64,000 nt of DNA from G963675935 sp963823895 (GCA_963823895.1 CAWGNG010000025.1:396030-460029); one strand, 5' to 3'. Shown: positions 52,356 through 61,166, counted from the stretch's first letter. A program made the numbers and translations. Notes: generated by a model from the sequence alone, not told the origin.

Positions 52356-54559
52356 TTAGTTGGACGAATTCACTCGCTTCGGGGAACTGCTTTCCTTTCG
52401 TGCATGAACCCCATCCGCGTCGCTTAGAATGGTATAGAGTCTGCCATGATGGTACGGCACGTGAAGCAGTTCGCCGCTGAATCCACGTGGGGTCTTGGAC
52501 GCAAGCAGAGGGAGGTCGTTGCCGGGGCGATCGGGCCGATAGCCGAAGAACGAAGCAATGATCGTCTCCACGAAAGCCGCCCCGCACACTTCGTTGGAAT
52601 CGCCGCCTGGATACGCGATGCGAACCAGTGGACCTTTGCTGCGATTGTTGGGACCGACGAATTCGTGCGCCTGGGCGAAGGGACCTTCGTGCGTGACCGC
52701 CTCCGTGCTTCGCAAAAACTCGACTGCCCTCTCAAAATTGCCGAACCGGCACATCACGTCCATCGTCATCGGCGGCCAGGCGTCGTAGCTGCCCATGGGA
52801 CCGTGGTCGGCACGATCGGAGATTGCGGCAGCGGGATCTTTTAGACTCATAGCGCGCATCCACGTGCGGGTGAGAAGTTCATTCTCCACGAAGGCGTTCA
52901 TCTCCTGCTTCATCTTTGCCGAAAGATCGTTCTCCAGTGACTGACCGATGAAAATGTAATCGAGACAATGGCGCAGCGGAACCCGCTTGCCATCGAGATG
53001 GATCGCGTTCCACGTCCCTTCGCCGGGTGAGTAGAGCCCAAGCACCGCGTCGCAAACTGTTTGCGCCCGCGTGCGCAACTCAGCCGCGCGAGCCTTTTGA
53101 TCGGACGCATCGAGATAATCCGCGGCCCGATGAAGCAGATAGACGTTCGCCGCATTGAGCGAAGGAATGCGGTGGATGTAGGCCGGCGCACATTCGAGCA
53201 GATTATCGTTTTCGCCGTAATTCGCCAGTCCGTCCTTCGGCGACAATTGTTCAAACGCGGTCGCCAGACGAACCAAATGCTCAAGCACTGTCTTGCCGGA
53301 AACCGTTTGCTGAAGAAACTCCTTGTCGCCGGTCACATCGAGATAAGCCTCAACAGAACGGAACACCGACCAATCATTCGCGGCGTACCAGGGACCAGCG
53401 CCTTTGCCAGACATGTAGTCCAACGCATAACACTGGTGAATATCCATCGCCAGCCATTTGGCGAGCTGTTCCTTCATGGTAACCGGCTCCAACATGGCCC
53501 ACGTATGAGCCCACAGTTCCGCGTCCCAGAAGTACGTCAGGGTCGGCACCACTCCGGGCCAACGGAGATGAAAACACGTTTGCTGACTGGTAAGTTGGTG
53601 CGACACATCAATTGCGACGCCAGCGCGCCCTCGTAATAGACGCGGCGGATCTTCGTATCACCCGTAAGCAGCGCGGGCAGGTGCCCGGAAAAATGCTCGT
53701 TGCCGGGGGTAAAGACGGCCTGCCAACGTTCTTCCCAACACCGTTTGGCCTCGACAAAACCCAGCTCGAACGCCTTCCCCCAGTGCCTTGCAGAATCCGT
53801 AGCGGTTGGTGCATCCTTATCGACGGCGGCGGTATATTCGATCGTGAGCGTGGCACCGGATGCGAGATTGAGGTTCCACTCGGCCACTGCTCGCTCTCCC
53901 GCAGCACGAAGCTGGTCCGGCGTCTGGACGAAGGCAAAGGCGATGGCCGCGGGGCTCGACTTGTCGGCCACAATGAGCGACTGACGGTCGGCTGCTGCCG
54001 AAGCCACAAAACGATCGTCGAGCGGACGCGGACAGTTCCAAGTATTCCACGAGGCTTCTGCGAAACGGCGTACCTTGCCGTGGAACGTGAGCCCAAGCGT
54101 CAGTTTCTTAGGTTCAGCAGTGGCGTTGCGGATTACGAGGCGGGTGAGAACCCCTTGTTGTTCAAAGGCCAGGCGAATGCTCGATTCCAACGTTACGCCG
54201 TTCCGGACCGCTCGGCGCTCGACTTGGTAGGGATACCATCTCGATTGCTCGGCGGCGACCGGTTTGCCGTCCACCGTAGCCTCGCCGAACCAGCCGCCCT
54301 GAGAATAGGGCGGAAAGGCCAAGCAGTCAAAAGCCGCGAGGTTGCCGGTGGTCTTGATTCCGCCCCAAAAATTGTAAACCGCGGGCCGGCTGCGGAGCGT
54401 CTTGGTGTCCATCCAATCGGCAGCCAGTTCGTCGAGCGATGGAACTGCGGCAGGCGATGCCTCTCGCACGGAAGGCGGAATCAGTGCAGTATCCTGCGCG
54501 GAAAGTTGAACGTTCAAGAGGAAAACGACACAGACAGACGGGACGAGGAGCCTTTTCAC
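52356..54559 (-). pseudogene. Secreted six-hairpin glycosidase-like protein, frameshifted as given
   Basis: About 733 aa if repaired. From a GTG start at 54559 (GAGAT upstream) it has a signal peptide (MKRLLVPSVCVVFLLNVQLS) and a beta-rich domain (SRPAVYNFWGGIKTTGNLAA, WYPYQVERRAVRNGVTLESS). The first frame stops at 53537. The continuation from about 53580 (VVPTLTYFWDAELWAHTWAM, GAGPWYAANDWSVFRSVEAY, YGENDNLLECAPAYIHRIPS, MGSYDAWPPMTMDVMCRFGN) is an (alpha/alpha)6-type domain as in alpha-L-rhamnosidase-like or trehalase-like enzymes. One C missing in GGCCC(C)GGA explains the shift. Substrate unknown. The 3' end overlaps the DUF1559 gene end by 4 bp. Confidence 0.75.
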
Positions 54560-54664
54560 AACGATCTCTGCTTTGGGTAATGGCGGGGAAGGCAAAGGCA
54601 GGCATCTGAATCTACTCCTGATTGTAGTCCAGGAGAGTGCTAACAAACAGTGGTCGTGATAATG

Positions 54665-54860
54665 GGGTCCACTTCTATGCCGTTGCGCTTTTTCCGTCCA
54701 AACAGCGCTTTCAGCCTTGTTTTCTCGGGGAAATTGTGTGATTTGCGAAGTTACATGAACGTGCGGCTGATAGCACTGCTATCAGCCCCTGTTTTCCGGT
54801 GATTTTTGGAGCAAACGGTCTGCGGAGACAAGAAAACGCAACGGCAAAGGGTCCACTTCT
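54665..54860. repeat. Possible second MITE-like element flanked by 12-bp direct repeats
   Basis: GGGTCCACTTCT occurs at 54665-54676 and 54849-54860. Just inside are inverted TGCCGTTGCG (54678-54687) and CGCAACGGCA (54837-54846) with following T-rich/A-rich stretches. The interior has a palindrome CTGATAGCACTGCTATCAG near 54773, similar to GATAGCAATGCTAT inside the element at 4610-4840. The repeats and inverted termini are 1-2 nt apart, so the boundaries are uncertain. Confidence 0.5.
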
Positions 54861-55331
54861 GGTTTCCAAAGATCTGGACCACTTCCTTAGGTCTGATCCC
54901 TGATACGATAGATCGCGGTTTCAGAGGAAGAGGCGGCGGCGAAACGACGACACATCGAGCCGGGTGTAAGGCGAAGCGGACTTGCCCAGACGGACCGTCC
55001 CGACCACCGAGCACATCAATGGCGGCCTTGGCATGCCGCTAACTCAGTCGTTTTGTGGCTATCCCGTTAAATCCTCCGAATTCTCGAAGCGACCAAACGA
55101 ACGACCCTCCAGCCGAGACGGAACTTGACGCCCTTGTCGGACCGAGGCACTCTTTGCGTGAGATACAGGGACTACTTCGCGCCGCCCGAAAGACCCGCTA
55201 TAATTCTGCTGTCTTGAGCACGTGTTGCTGGCAGGACAGGGCAAAATGGCAGCGAATTGTCTGCCATGCTTTTCTGCCAGTGACGTTTTGTGTAGGCTCT
55301 AAAGTCTTATTGTGAAAGTAGTTGCAATCAG
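54861..55331. other. Intergenic region before the tRNA-Arg
   Basis: No supported gene in 471 bp. Repeated CTGCCA units (55232, 55260, 55275) occur just before the tRNA gene. Nothing else recognised. Confidence 0.35.
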
Positions 55332-55405
55332 GTCCCCGTAGCTCAATTGGATAGAGTGTCGGCCTCCGGAGCCGAAGGTTCCGCGTTCGAATCGCGGCGG
55401 GGATA
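55332..55405 (+). tRNA. tRNA-Arg (CCG)
   Basis: A 74-nt gene that folds as a tRNA: acceptor GTCCCCG/CGGGGAT, D-arm starting GCTCAATTGG, anticodon stem TCGGC/GCCGA with loop CTCCGGA (anticodon CCG, reads CGG), T-arm CCGCG-TTCGAAT-CGCGG and discriminator A. CCA is not encoded. A tyrosine integrase follows 165 bp downstream, so this tRNA is the likely attachment site. Confidence 0.93.
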
Positions 55406-55449
55406 CTTTTACGGCGTAAGGACTTACGTCGTTTGACAGATTCCGCTCC

Positions 55450-55472
55450 GTAGTTTATCCTGTAGTTTATTC
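55450..55472 (+). repeat. Direct repeats, candidate recombinase/excisionase arm sites
   Basis: GTAGTTTATCC (55450-55460) and GTAGTTTATTC (55462-55472) are direct repeats 12 nt apart between the tRNA and the integrase gene. The short helical-turn spacing is typical of integrase arm-type or excisionase sites; this is an inference from position. Confidence 0.45.
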
Positions 55473-55474
55473 GA

Positions 55475-55507
55475 GGCTCCACGCCCGGTAACAGCGGACG
55501 TGGAGCC
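55475..55507 (+). repeat. Hairpin upstream of the integrase gene
   Basis: GGCTCCACG (55475-55483) pairs with CGTGGAGCC (55499-55507), loop CCCGGTAACAGCGGA. It lies 62 bp before the integrase ATG and could be an operator or leader structure. Confidence 0.55.
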
Positions 55508-55569
55508 GAGCCGACCTTTCGATCAGCCCTGGGTTTTCCCCAAAGGTTCTTTGATCGGAGGGTTGGAAA

Positions 55570-56661
55570 ATGGGTCGTCGTGCCAAACCGTGGTTCCGGC
55601 CGGACATTGGCTGGTGGGTGACAAACGTTGGCGGCAAGCAGCACCGCCTGGCCAAGGCAAAAAACAAGAACGCGGCAAAGCCCAAGGCGGAAGCACAGCG
55701 GGCTTTTCACGAGTTGATGGCCCTCACTCCACGACGGCCGGAAGCCCACAATTCCCGCGTCTGCGACTTGGCGGAAGCCTTTCTGGATTTCGCCCGCAAG
55801 CAGAAGTATTCCGATGACACGATTCGGAACTACAACTTCTACTTGATGAGCTTCTGCCTGTACGCCGGAGATCGTCAAGCCCGCGAGATCATTCCCAACG
55901 ATGTGACCAACTGGCTCAATTCCCCGAAGGAAGATGATACTCCAAGGGTGTGGAATGATACCACCGAGTACAACGCCAAGCGATATGCCTTTCGCCTTTT
56001 CTCCTGGGCGACTGAGGAGGGGCTCCTTGCAAAAAATCCCCTCAAGGGGTTGAAGCGAGAGAAACCGGTGACCAAGCGGCGTTGCCTGACGGAAGGGGAA
56101 TACTGTTCGCTGCTGCGTGGTGCTCGGCGGCCGCTTCGGCTGTTCCTCTGGGCCTTGATGGAAACGGGTGCTCGTCCCAGCGAACTCCGTCGGCTCAAGT
56201 GGAACGAGGTCAAAGCAGACACGTTCGAAATCGAGAAACACAAGACAGCCAAAAAGACGGGTAAGCCCCGCATAATCTATGTGACCGCACGATTGCAGCG
56301 GCATATCGCCCAACTCAAGAAACGGTTTGCGTCGCCCTACGTGTTCGTCAACAGCCTCGGCGAGCCTTGGACCGGAAACGCCGTCGTACAGCAAGTCAAC
56401 CGAATCAAGCAACGATGCCACTTGGCTGACGACGTGTGCGTCTACATGATTCGGCACACCTTCGCCACCTGGGCGTTGATGCGGGGCGTTGATCCGGTGA
56501 CTTTGGCGGAGATTCTTGGTCATAAGGACATGGAAATGATCATTAATGTTTATCAGCATCTTGCCGAGCAGAAGGGTCACATGCTGAATGCCGCGGAGTT
56601 GGCCGCTCGCCGTCCCGCCCGGCCCAAGCCCGCCGCAAACGGGAGGCGTTTAAGTGCGTGA
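55570..56661 (+). CDS. Tyrosine recombinase (phage/ICE-type integrase)
   Basis: A 363-aa site-specific recombinase. The N-terminal SAM-like DNA-binding domain (VCDLAEAFLDFARKQKYSDD, TIRNYNFYLMSF) is followed by the catalytic domain with the active-site Arg in METGARPSELRRLKWNEVKA (about residue 195), HxxR in YMIRHTFATWALM (about 297) and the Tyr nucleophile in MIINVYQHLAEQKGH (about 330), after VTLAEILGHKDME. It follows tRNA-Arg directly, the usual arrangement for an element integrated at a tRNA 3' end. The 3' end overlaps a convergent HTH gene. Confidence 0.93.
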   Translation: MGRRAKPWFRPDIGWWVTNVGGKQHRLAKAKNKNAAKPKAEAQRAFHELMALTPRRPEAHNSRVCDLAEAFLDFARKQKYSDDTIRNYNFYLMSFCLYAGDRQAREIIPNDVTNWLNSPKEDDTPRVWNDTTEYNAKRYAFRLFSWATEEGLLAKNPLKGLKREKPVTKRRCLTEGEYCSLLRGARRPLRLFLWALMETGARPSELRRLKWNEVKADTFEIEKHKTAKKTGKPRIIYVTARLQRHIAQLKKRFASPYVFVNSLGEPWTGNAVVQQVNRIKQRCHLADDVCVYMIRHTFATWALMRGVDPVTLAEILGHKDMEMIINVYQHLAEQKGHMLNAAELAARRPARPKPAANGRRLSA

Positions 56662-56881
56662 ACGCACTGGATGCGGAAAGGCGGGGCTTGCTGGGACGCT
56701 TGCCCCGCCTCCGCACAGTGTTGTCGCGGACGTATCGCTGAACCTCTTCAGGTTCGATCCGAATGGTTCCCCGGCGGGATCCAATGCGGATGCCGTGCAA
56801 ACGGTGCTCGTTGAGAAGCCAATAAATGCAGCTTCTTCCCACGCGGAGCAACTGGGCGACTTGTTTGACGGTCAGTAACAT
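56543..56881 (-). CDS. Excisionase-type HTH DNA-binding protein
   Basis: Residues 1-60 form an HTH_17/excisionase domain (MLLTVKQVAQLLRVGRSCIY, NEHRLHGIRIGSRRGTIRIE, EVQRYVRDNTV). It extends to 112 aa because the frame runs antisense into the last 119 bp of the integrase gene; this Arg-rich tail may not matter. It probably directs excision or regulates the integrase. It follows a second HTH gene by 3 bp in the same direction, so both are one operon convergent with the integrase. Confidence 0.75.
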   Translation of the reverse strand: MLLTVKQVAQLLRVGRSCIYWLLNEHRLHGIRIGSRRGTIRIEPEEVQRYVRDNTVRRRGKRPSKPRLSASSAFTHLNASRLRRAWAGRDGERPTPRHSACDPSARQDADKH

Positions 56882-56884
56882 CCG

Positions 56885-57088
56885 TCATGCCTTTCGTTCG
56901 CTTAAATACCTGTCGATTTCCGATTCCCGGAACCGGATTTTGCCCGTGCCCTCGTGGATACCGACGCGGACGTGTTCCAACTCGCGTTGGGCGGCCATTC
57001 GGTACACCAACGCCTCGGAGACGCTAAGGCGTGCAGCGACTTCCTTGACCGTCAACAGCCTGATCGCATCTGTTGAAGGGGTTTCCAT
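56885..57088 (-). CDS. Second excisionase-type HTH DNA-binding protein
   Basis: A 67-aa HTH_17 protein (LLTVKEVAARLSVSEALVYR, then QRELEHVRVGIHEGTGKIRF and ESEIDRYLSER). The ATG at 57088 (METPSTDAIR) is preferred; an upstream start at 57169 would add a basic stretch of doubtful meaning. Two tandem proteins of this kind beside an integrase are typical of directionality or regulatory factors of integrative elements. Confidence 0.75.
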   Translation of the reverse strand: METPSTDAIRLLTVKEVAARLSVSEALVYRMAAQRELEHVRVGIHEGTGKIRFRESEIDRYLSERKA

Positions 57089-57912
57089 AATGGGATCGTT
57101 CGTTTCCGGCCTTGGTCGTCCGCCTCGGCGCGGACGAATAGCCAAACGGTGTTGAGAACGTCTTCTCAACGGTTGGTTGGGGGATTGGACACGACTTGCG
57201 ATCGCATAAAAGCACGCGATTGGGAAGTCGTGGCCTGAGTGGGGTTAAGATCTAATATTCCGAAAAACCCCAGAGAAGAAATATTATGCAACTCGATTTC
57301 AAGATTTTTGTCAAGGAAAAATCTTTTCCCAAATTCAAGAGAATGTCGATTTTTCTCAAAAAACTCCGCATTTTCACGCTTTTTTCAACGAAAAAGTTTT
57401 CGCCCTTTTTTTCTTGTGGTTTTCACAGTTCGGGAAAGGGCGAGTTGGCTAATATCATCAATGAATGCGTCTAACTCGTTAATTGGCAACGGCTTGGCGT
57501 AGTTTTCTGTTCTTTTGAGATTGTTCATACATCAAACCTGTCGTTCAGCTTCGTTTCGTTTATTGAACCGAGTTCCGTTTGTGACGTTTTGCATTACATT
57601 CATCGATTCGGGTCGTTGACTGATGCCTCGCTGTAGACGATTGGCTGGGAAACCGGCCGCCGCTAAACGCTTGTGACCGGGGGGGCTCGTGCGGAGGCGA
57701 CTGAAATCGGCTGATAGGAGTCGCATCGCTCGGCAAGCGTGGTGCCCGGAAAGGCTTGCTGATACATCTTACTTTTTTCGGCCAGAGGTGCGATCATGGC
57801 CGATGATAGCACGGCCGGAAACGCTACACAAAGATTCTGTGACGGTGTTTTACGACGAACTGAAACGGCCGGCTGCCCAGCCGGCCGGGGTATTTCGGCC
57901 GCGGCTTCGTTG
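57089..57912. other. AT-rich regulatory-type region without a clear gene
   Basis: Base composition drops sharply at about 57250-57430 (runs such as TTTTTCTCAAAAAACT and TTTTTTCAACGAAAAAG). The 62-codon ORF at 57286-57474 (MQLDFKIFVKEKSFPKFKRM, then a Phe/Lys-rich stretch) is probably a by-product of this. The rest has no motif. It may be a control region of the integrated element. Confidence 0.4.
57863..57887 (-). terminator. Terminator-like hairpin after the small gene at 57913
   Basis: CGGCCGGCT and AGCCGGCCG (57866-57874 and 57879-57887) form a 9-bp stem with a 4-nt loop. On the minus strand it is followed by TTTCAG, a weak T run. It lies about 25 bp downstream of the stop at 57913. Confidence 0.5.
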
Positions 57913-58179
57913 CTACGCTGATTCGGTGCCATTGACCGTTACTGCTTTGGCCTTCTGCTGGTAGATCCAAGTATGAACGTCCGCAGCCGCTTTGGCCAGG
58001 TTGGGCAGGTCGCGGTCTTCAAAAGAGCCTGATTCGCCCCAAACATCGCCGTCTTTGTAGACACGGCAATAGGTTGAATCGTAGAAATAGCCGGCCGACG
58101 CAGTATTTCGCAACCAGACGGCCGCTGAGACGTTGCCGTAGCGGAGCTTGTAGACGGGTTTCGTAGTGTTTTCGGACAT
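57913..58179 (-). CDS. Small conserved protein of the integrated element
   Basis: An 88-aa protein starting MSENTTKPVYKLRYGNVSAA, VWLRNTASAGYFYDSTYCRV, YKDGDVWGESGSFEDRDLPN, then LAKAAADVHTWIYQQ. AGGAAG precedes the ATG. The regular aromatic strand pattern suggests a small beta-sheet plus helix fold. I believe such proteins occur on planctomycete and other mobile elements; function is unknown. It lies downstream of the parA unit in the same direction. Confidence 0.65.
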   Translation of the reverse strand: MSENTTKPVYKLRYGNVSAAVWLRNTASAGYFYDSTYCRVYKDGDVWGESGSFEDRDLPNLAKAAADVHTWIYQQKAKAVTVNGTESA

Positions 58180-58241
58180 AGCTTCCTCCATTGATTGACG
58201 TTTAATATCTCCGTTATGATGGCCCCGGCTGCTGCGGTTGC

Positions 58242-58604
58242 TTATCGCGTGGAAGGGCTTGGATTTCGCTGCCGCTGGTAGTAATCCGTCAGGGCCTTCT
58301 CGACCAAGTGGCTGAATTGGCTGCGGACTTCCCATGACCAATCGCGGTAGGATGCGGCCAACGGGCTATGGAGCCAAAGTGTGACTTTCTCCTTGGGCAC
58401 GCCGGGCGATGCGGCCTTGCCCAGCGGCCGGCCGCAACGCGATCCCGCCGGGTGGGGCAGGTCGCGATTGTCGGCTGCCTGACCGATGGCCGCTGGAAGT
58501 TGAGCGATGGCGGTTGCCGCTGCCGGAAGAAGGCTCGGCTGCTGCTTCTCCTGCGACAAGATTCCGTCAAGCACACCCCGTATTCCGCCCGCCTGTTTGC
58601 TCAT
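58242..58604 (-). CDS. ParA-coupled partner protein (putative plasmid partition or accessory factor)
   Basis: A 120-aa protein with a disordered Ala/Gln-rich N-terminal half and a C-terminal part (KEKVTLWLHSPLAASYRDWS, WEVRSQFSHLVEKALTDYYQ) that resembles a ribbon-helix-helix-type DNA-binding or partner domain: one strand (VTLWL) followed by two helices. The ATG overlaps the parA stop by ATGA, so the two are translationally coupled, as ParA and its centromere-binding partner usually are. A typical ParB domain is absent. Confidence 0.6.
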   Translation of the reverse strand: MSKQAGGIRGVLDGILSQEKQQPSLLPAAATAIAQLPAAIGQAADNRDLPHPAGSRCGRPLGKAASPGVPKEKVTLWLHSPLAASYRDWSWEVRSQFSHLVEKALTDYYQRQRNPSPSTR

Positions 58605-59335
58605 GGCAGCACTCCGCCCAACCGGGAAAGTACGTCGGCGTAATCGTTCATTGCCTTGGATGAAGTCAGCCGCTGGATCAAGCCGGCGGTGGTCGCGTAC
58701 AGAAGCCGGGCGTCGCTACGAACCGTGCCCAAGAGCGGATAAAGGCGGCTTGCCTCCAATCGGACCTGCTCAGTGATTTTTCGCCGCCGATGGGCGTTGG
58801 TCACCACTACGCCCAAGATGTGCAGGTCGGGGTTGACCCGCTCCTGGATTGCCTGAACCGTAATGTGCAGGTGAACCAGGGCGTGCAATTCAAAGCCGCC
58901 GGGCTGAACAACGGCAATCATACCGCCGGCAGTGGCTAGGCAGTTCACGGCCAAGATTCCCAGCGATGGCGGGCAATCGAGAAAGACCACCGCGTTCTCA
59001 GGCAACGGCGTCCTTTGCAGACAGGTTTTCAGGAAAAACTCCCGCCCTGGCTCGGCGAGAAGCTCGGTCTCGGCACGGCCAAGCTCGATCGTAGCGGGCG
59101 TCAGGCTAAGGTTCCGCGATACCGTCTGAAGTGGCAAACCCGCCCGACTGGCCAAGGCATTGTAAAGGCCATCGGCATCATCGCGCGCACCGAAAGCCCG
59201 TGTGAGGCTTGCCTGTGGATCCATGTCGATCATGTGAACGGGCGTGCCGCCGCAACTCAGCACAACGGCCAGTGCTGCCGTCGTGGTAGTTTTGGCGGTT
59301 CCGCCCTTCTGGTTGGCTACGGCGACGATTTTCAT
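58601..59335 (-). CDS. parA: ParA-family partition ATPase
   Basis: A 244-aa ATPase that segregates plasmids or other replicons. The deviant Walker A motif is at the N-terminus (MKIVAVANQKGGTAKTTTTA, KGGTAKTT), with MIDMDPQASLTRAFG (about 40), NAVVFLDCPPSLGILAVNCL (about 115) and VVVTNAHRRRKITEQV. It has no N-terminal HTH, as in type Ib or small chromosomal-like ParAs. AAAGGAGG precedes the ATG at 59335. It is divergent from the replication initiator, with an iteron array between them. Confidence 0.93.
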   Translation of the reverse strand: MKIVAVANQKGGTAKTTTTAALAVVLSCGGTPVHMIDMDPQASLTRAFGARDDADGLYNALASRAGLPLQTVSRNLSLTPATIELGRAETELLAEPGREFFLKTCLQRTPLPENAVVFLDCPPSLGILAVNCLATAGGMIAVVQPGGFELHALVHLHITVQAIQERVNPDLHILGVVVTNAHRRRKITEQVRLEASRLYPLLGTVRSDARLLYATTAGLIQRLTSSKAMNDYADVLSRLGGVLP

Positions 59336-59496
59336 TTTTCCTCCTTTACGTTGCGTAACACGGGTACGCCGTTCTGCCAAGCACCATTTTTCGGGCATTA
59401 TGGCATCGCCGAAATGCCGGCATTTCTGGCAATCCAGCGTTGCGGGCGTTTTCGGCAATCGAAACCGCCGTTTGCGGAAAATGCAGCATGTTCGAT

Positions 59497-59592
59497 ACCG
59501 GGAATCGAAGCAGGGAATCACCGGGAATTGGGACAGGCTCTACCGGGAACCGGGGCAGGATTCGGGGTTCTGTACCGGGACTTGGGACAGGA
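59497..59592. repeat. Iteron array (four about 18-bp repeats), candidate replication origin
   Basis: ACCGGGAATTGGGACAGG-type repeats at 59497, 59520, 59542 and 59574 (spacings 23, 22 and 32 bp). Copies: ACCGGGAATCGAAGCAGG, ACCGGGAATTGGGACAGG, ACCGGGAACCGGGGCAGG, ACCGGGACTTGGGACAGG. They lie between parA and the replication initiator gene, the standard place for an iteron-controlled plasmid origin. Confidence 0.8.
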
Positions 59593-59715
59593 TCGTCCGG
59601 GGTAAGGGACGCGAAATTACTCGATTGTCGGCGGCTGAACTTCTTGCTATTAAACTGATTACAAACTGCAACAACGGAGCGGCGTGGTGTTGTTGCCTTT
59701 GCAGACAGAGGGGAA

Positions 59716-60669
59716 ATGGAGGAAGAAAACACCGGCTCGAATGAAACTTCCGGCCCGGAAGCTCATCTGATTGGGATGGGCAAAGACGAAATGAATCTGG
59801 CGGAGTTCCCGTTGACCACCTTGGCCGACCGCGTACCACAAGGCTGCAAGACGCTTGTTTTTGAGGATTGCATCTTTGACAAAGGCCAGCGGCAGCATGT
59901 AACCCGGCGGCTGACGATTTCCGCTGCCGACAAGTACGGACTGCCGACCGCGTTGGACGATGAAGTGATCTTGGGTCTGGTGCAACTGAGCAAGGCCGAC
60001 GATTTCACCAACCGGCAAGTGCAATTCAGCCGCTACCAGTTGGTTCATCTGCTGGGCTGGCGGGAAGAGGGCAAGAGCTATGCACGGCTGGAAGAATCGC
60101 TGAAACGCTGGCTCGGGGTGACGCTCTACTACGAAAACGCCTGGTGGGACAAGTGCCGCAAGAAATGGGTGGACGCCCATTTCCATCTGCTCGACAACTT
60201 GCTGCTGTACCACCGCGGCAAACGCGGCGGACGCTCGGCGAAGGACGACGAGGGCAAGCCGCTGTTGTCGTTTGTCTGGAATGAGGTCATTTATCGTAGT
60301 TTTCAGGCGGGGTATCTCAAGAAACTCGATTTGGAGTTCCATCACACCCTCAAGTCGGCTGTCTCCAAGCGGATCTATCGCTTTTTGGACAAGCGGTTTT
60401 ATCGCCGCCATAAGTGGCGATTTCGCCTTGTCCAATTTGCTCGTGAGCATATCGGCCTGAGTCGGCGGTACGATACGGCCCAATTGAAGCGACGCTTGAA
60501 TCCGGCGATTGTGGAATTGGAGCAGGCCGGCTTCCTCACACGGCTTCCGCTAAAGGAGCGGTTTCGCCAGTTGCGACGCGGCGAGTGGGAAGTTGTATTG
60601 TCCGTGCTCCGAAGGCACAAGAGCCAAGGCGGCCGATGGCTCCGTGGTCTGACCTGGAGAATCGGCTGA
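59716..60669 (+). CDS. Plasmid-type replication initiator protein (RPA/RepA family)
   Basis: A 317-aa protein resembling the replication initiator protein A family (PF10134-like): FPLTTLADRVPQGCKTLVFE, VTRRLTISAADKYGLPTALD, DEVILGLVQLSKADDFTNRQ, VQFSRYQLVHLLGWREEGKS, YARLEESLKRWLGVTLYYEN, and the winged-helix part FHHTLKSAVSKRIYRFLDKR. GAGGGG precedes the ATG. It would bind the iterons upstream (inference from position) and start replication, which means the integrated element can also exist as a replicon or derives from a plasmid. Its 3' end overlaps the next gene. Confidence 0.85.
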   Translation: MEEENTGSNETSGPEAHLIGMGKDEMNLAEFPLTTLADRVPQGCKTLVFEDCIFDKGQRQHVTRRLTISAADKYGLPTALDDEVILGLVQLSKADDFTNRQVQFSRYQLVHLLGWREEGKSYARLEESLKRWLGVTLYYENAWWDKCRKKWVDAHFHLLDNLLLYHRGKRGGRSAKDDEGKPLLSFVWNEVIYRSFQAGYLKKLDLEFHHTLKSAVSKRIYRFLDKRFYRRHKWRFRLVQFAREHIGLSRRYDTAQLKRRLNPAIVELEQAGFLTRLPLKERFRQLRRGEWEVVLSVLRRHKSQGGRWLRGLTWRIG

Positions 60670-61166
60670 TCAATCGGGGCGTGACGGCAACGTCCGCCGT
60701 TCGTTTGGTCCGTGAGCATCCCGCCGATGTTATCAATGCGAAACTGGCTGTGTTCGATGCGTTGCGGCGGGCCGGCAATCGCCGCGTATCTCGAAATCCA
60801 CCGGGCTACTTGGTCAAGTCAATTCGCGAGGACTACGTTCCGCCTGTTGGCCTTCTTGTAAAGGCGTGCCAGTCATCATCCGAGTCGGCGGTCGTCGTCA
60901 AAGATATCGCCCGAGATAGAGCACAACGACGGGCCAAGGAATTACGCGTAAGCAAGTCCGACCGCCGAATTGACCAGTATCTCGCGTCTCTCTCCGCAGA
61001 GGAGCGAAGCGAGTTCGAAAGTGTCGCCGTTGCGAAGGCTCGGGGGTTTCCGGCAAACGGGCTTCGCCGGTCTATCGCATTGCGAAAAGAGTCGATTGCC
61101 GCCCATTACCGACAGGTGATCGTTCGGCAGCATGTTGAACGGCTGCTGGACCAGCGGGCGGCTTAG
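60636..61166 (+). CDS. Replication-associated protein coupled to the initiator gene
   Basis: A 176-aa protein. PWSDLENRLINRGVTATSAV, LVREHPADVINAKLAVFDAL, RNPPGYLVKSIREDYVPPVG resembles the short DNA-binding segment found at the end of some plasmid replication proteins. The second half is a charged helix (DRAQRRAKELRVSKSDRRID). The ATG at 60636 lies within the initiator gene, overlapping it by 34 bp. It probably cooperates with the initiator; no direct evidence. Confidence 0.65.
   Translation: MAPWSDLENRLINRGVTATSAVRLVREHPADVINAKLAVFDALRRAGNRRVSRNPPGYLVKSIREDYVPPVGLLVKACQSSSESAVVVKDIARDRAQRRAKELRVSKSDRRIDQYLASLSAEERSEFESVAVAKARGFPANGLRRSIALRKESIAAHYRQVIVRQHVERLLDQRAA

Larger units (their letters stand above)
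50006..52359 (+). pseudogene. DUF1559 (H-x9-DG) gene, copy 3, split by IS630
   Basis: The 5' part (50006-50316) encodes the prepilin-like start (SSGFTLVELLVVITIIGILI) and runs to GGWVYQSLP. The 3' part (51630-52359) continues MEQQAVFDLGADGQP, NCPTRRPAMLFPLD, DGLSNTYMVGEKYLDPD and the H-x9-DG motif SAHANSFNMCFCDGSVRSIG. Joining everything outside the IS restores a 346-aa ORF through YQSLPYMEQQAVFDLG, the family-conserved sequence. The exact join keeps both flanking TA dinucleotides; removing one would shift the frame by two. Confidence 0.9.

Noticed and set aside
57286..57474. 62-codon Phe/Lys-rich ORF in the AT-rich island
   Set aside because: Its composition is explained by the poly-A/poly-T runs; no ribosome site and no hydrophobic or domain pattern of a real protein.
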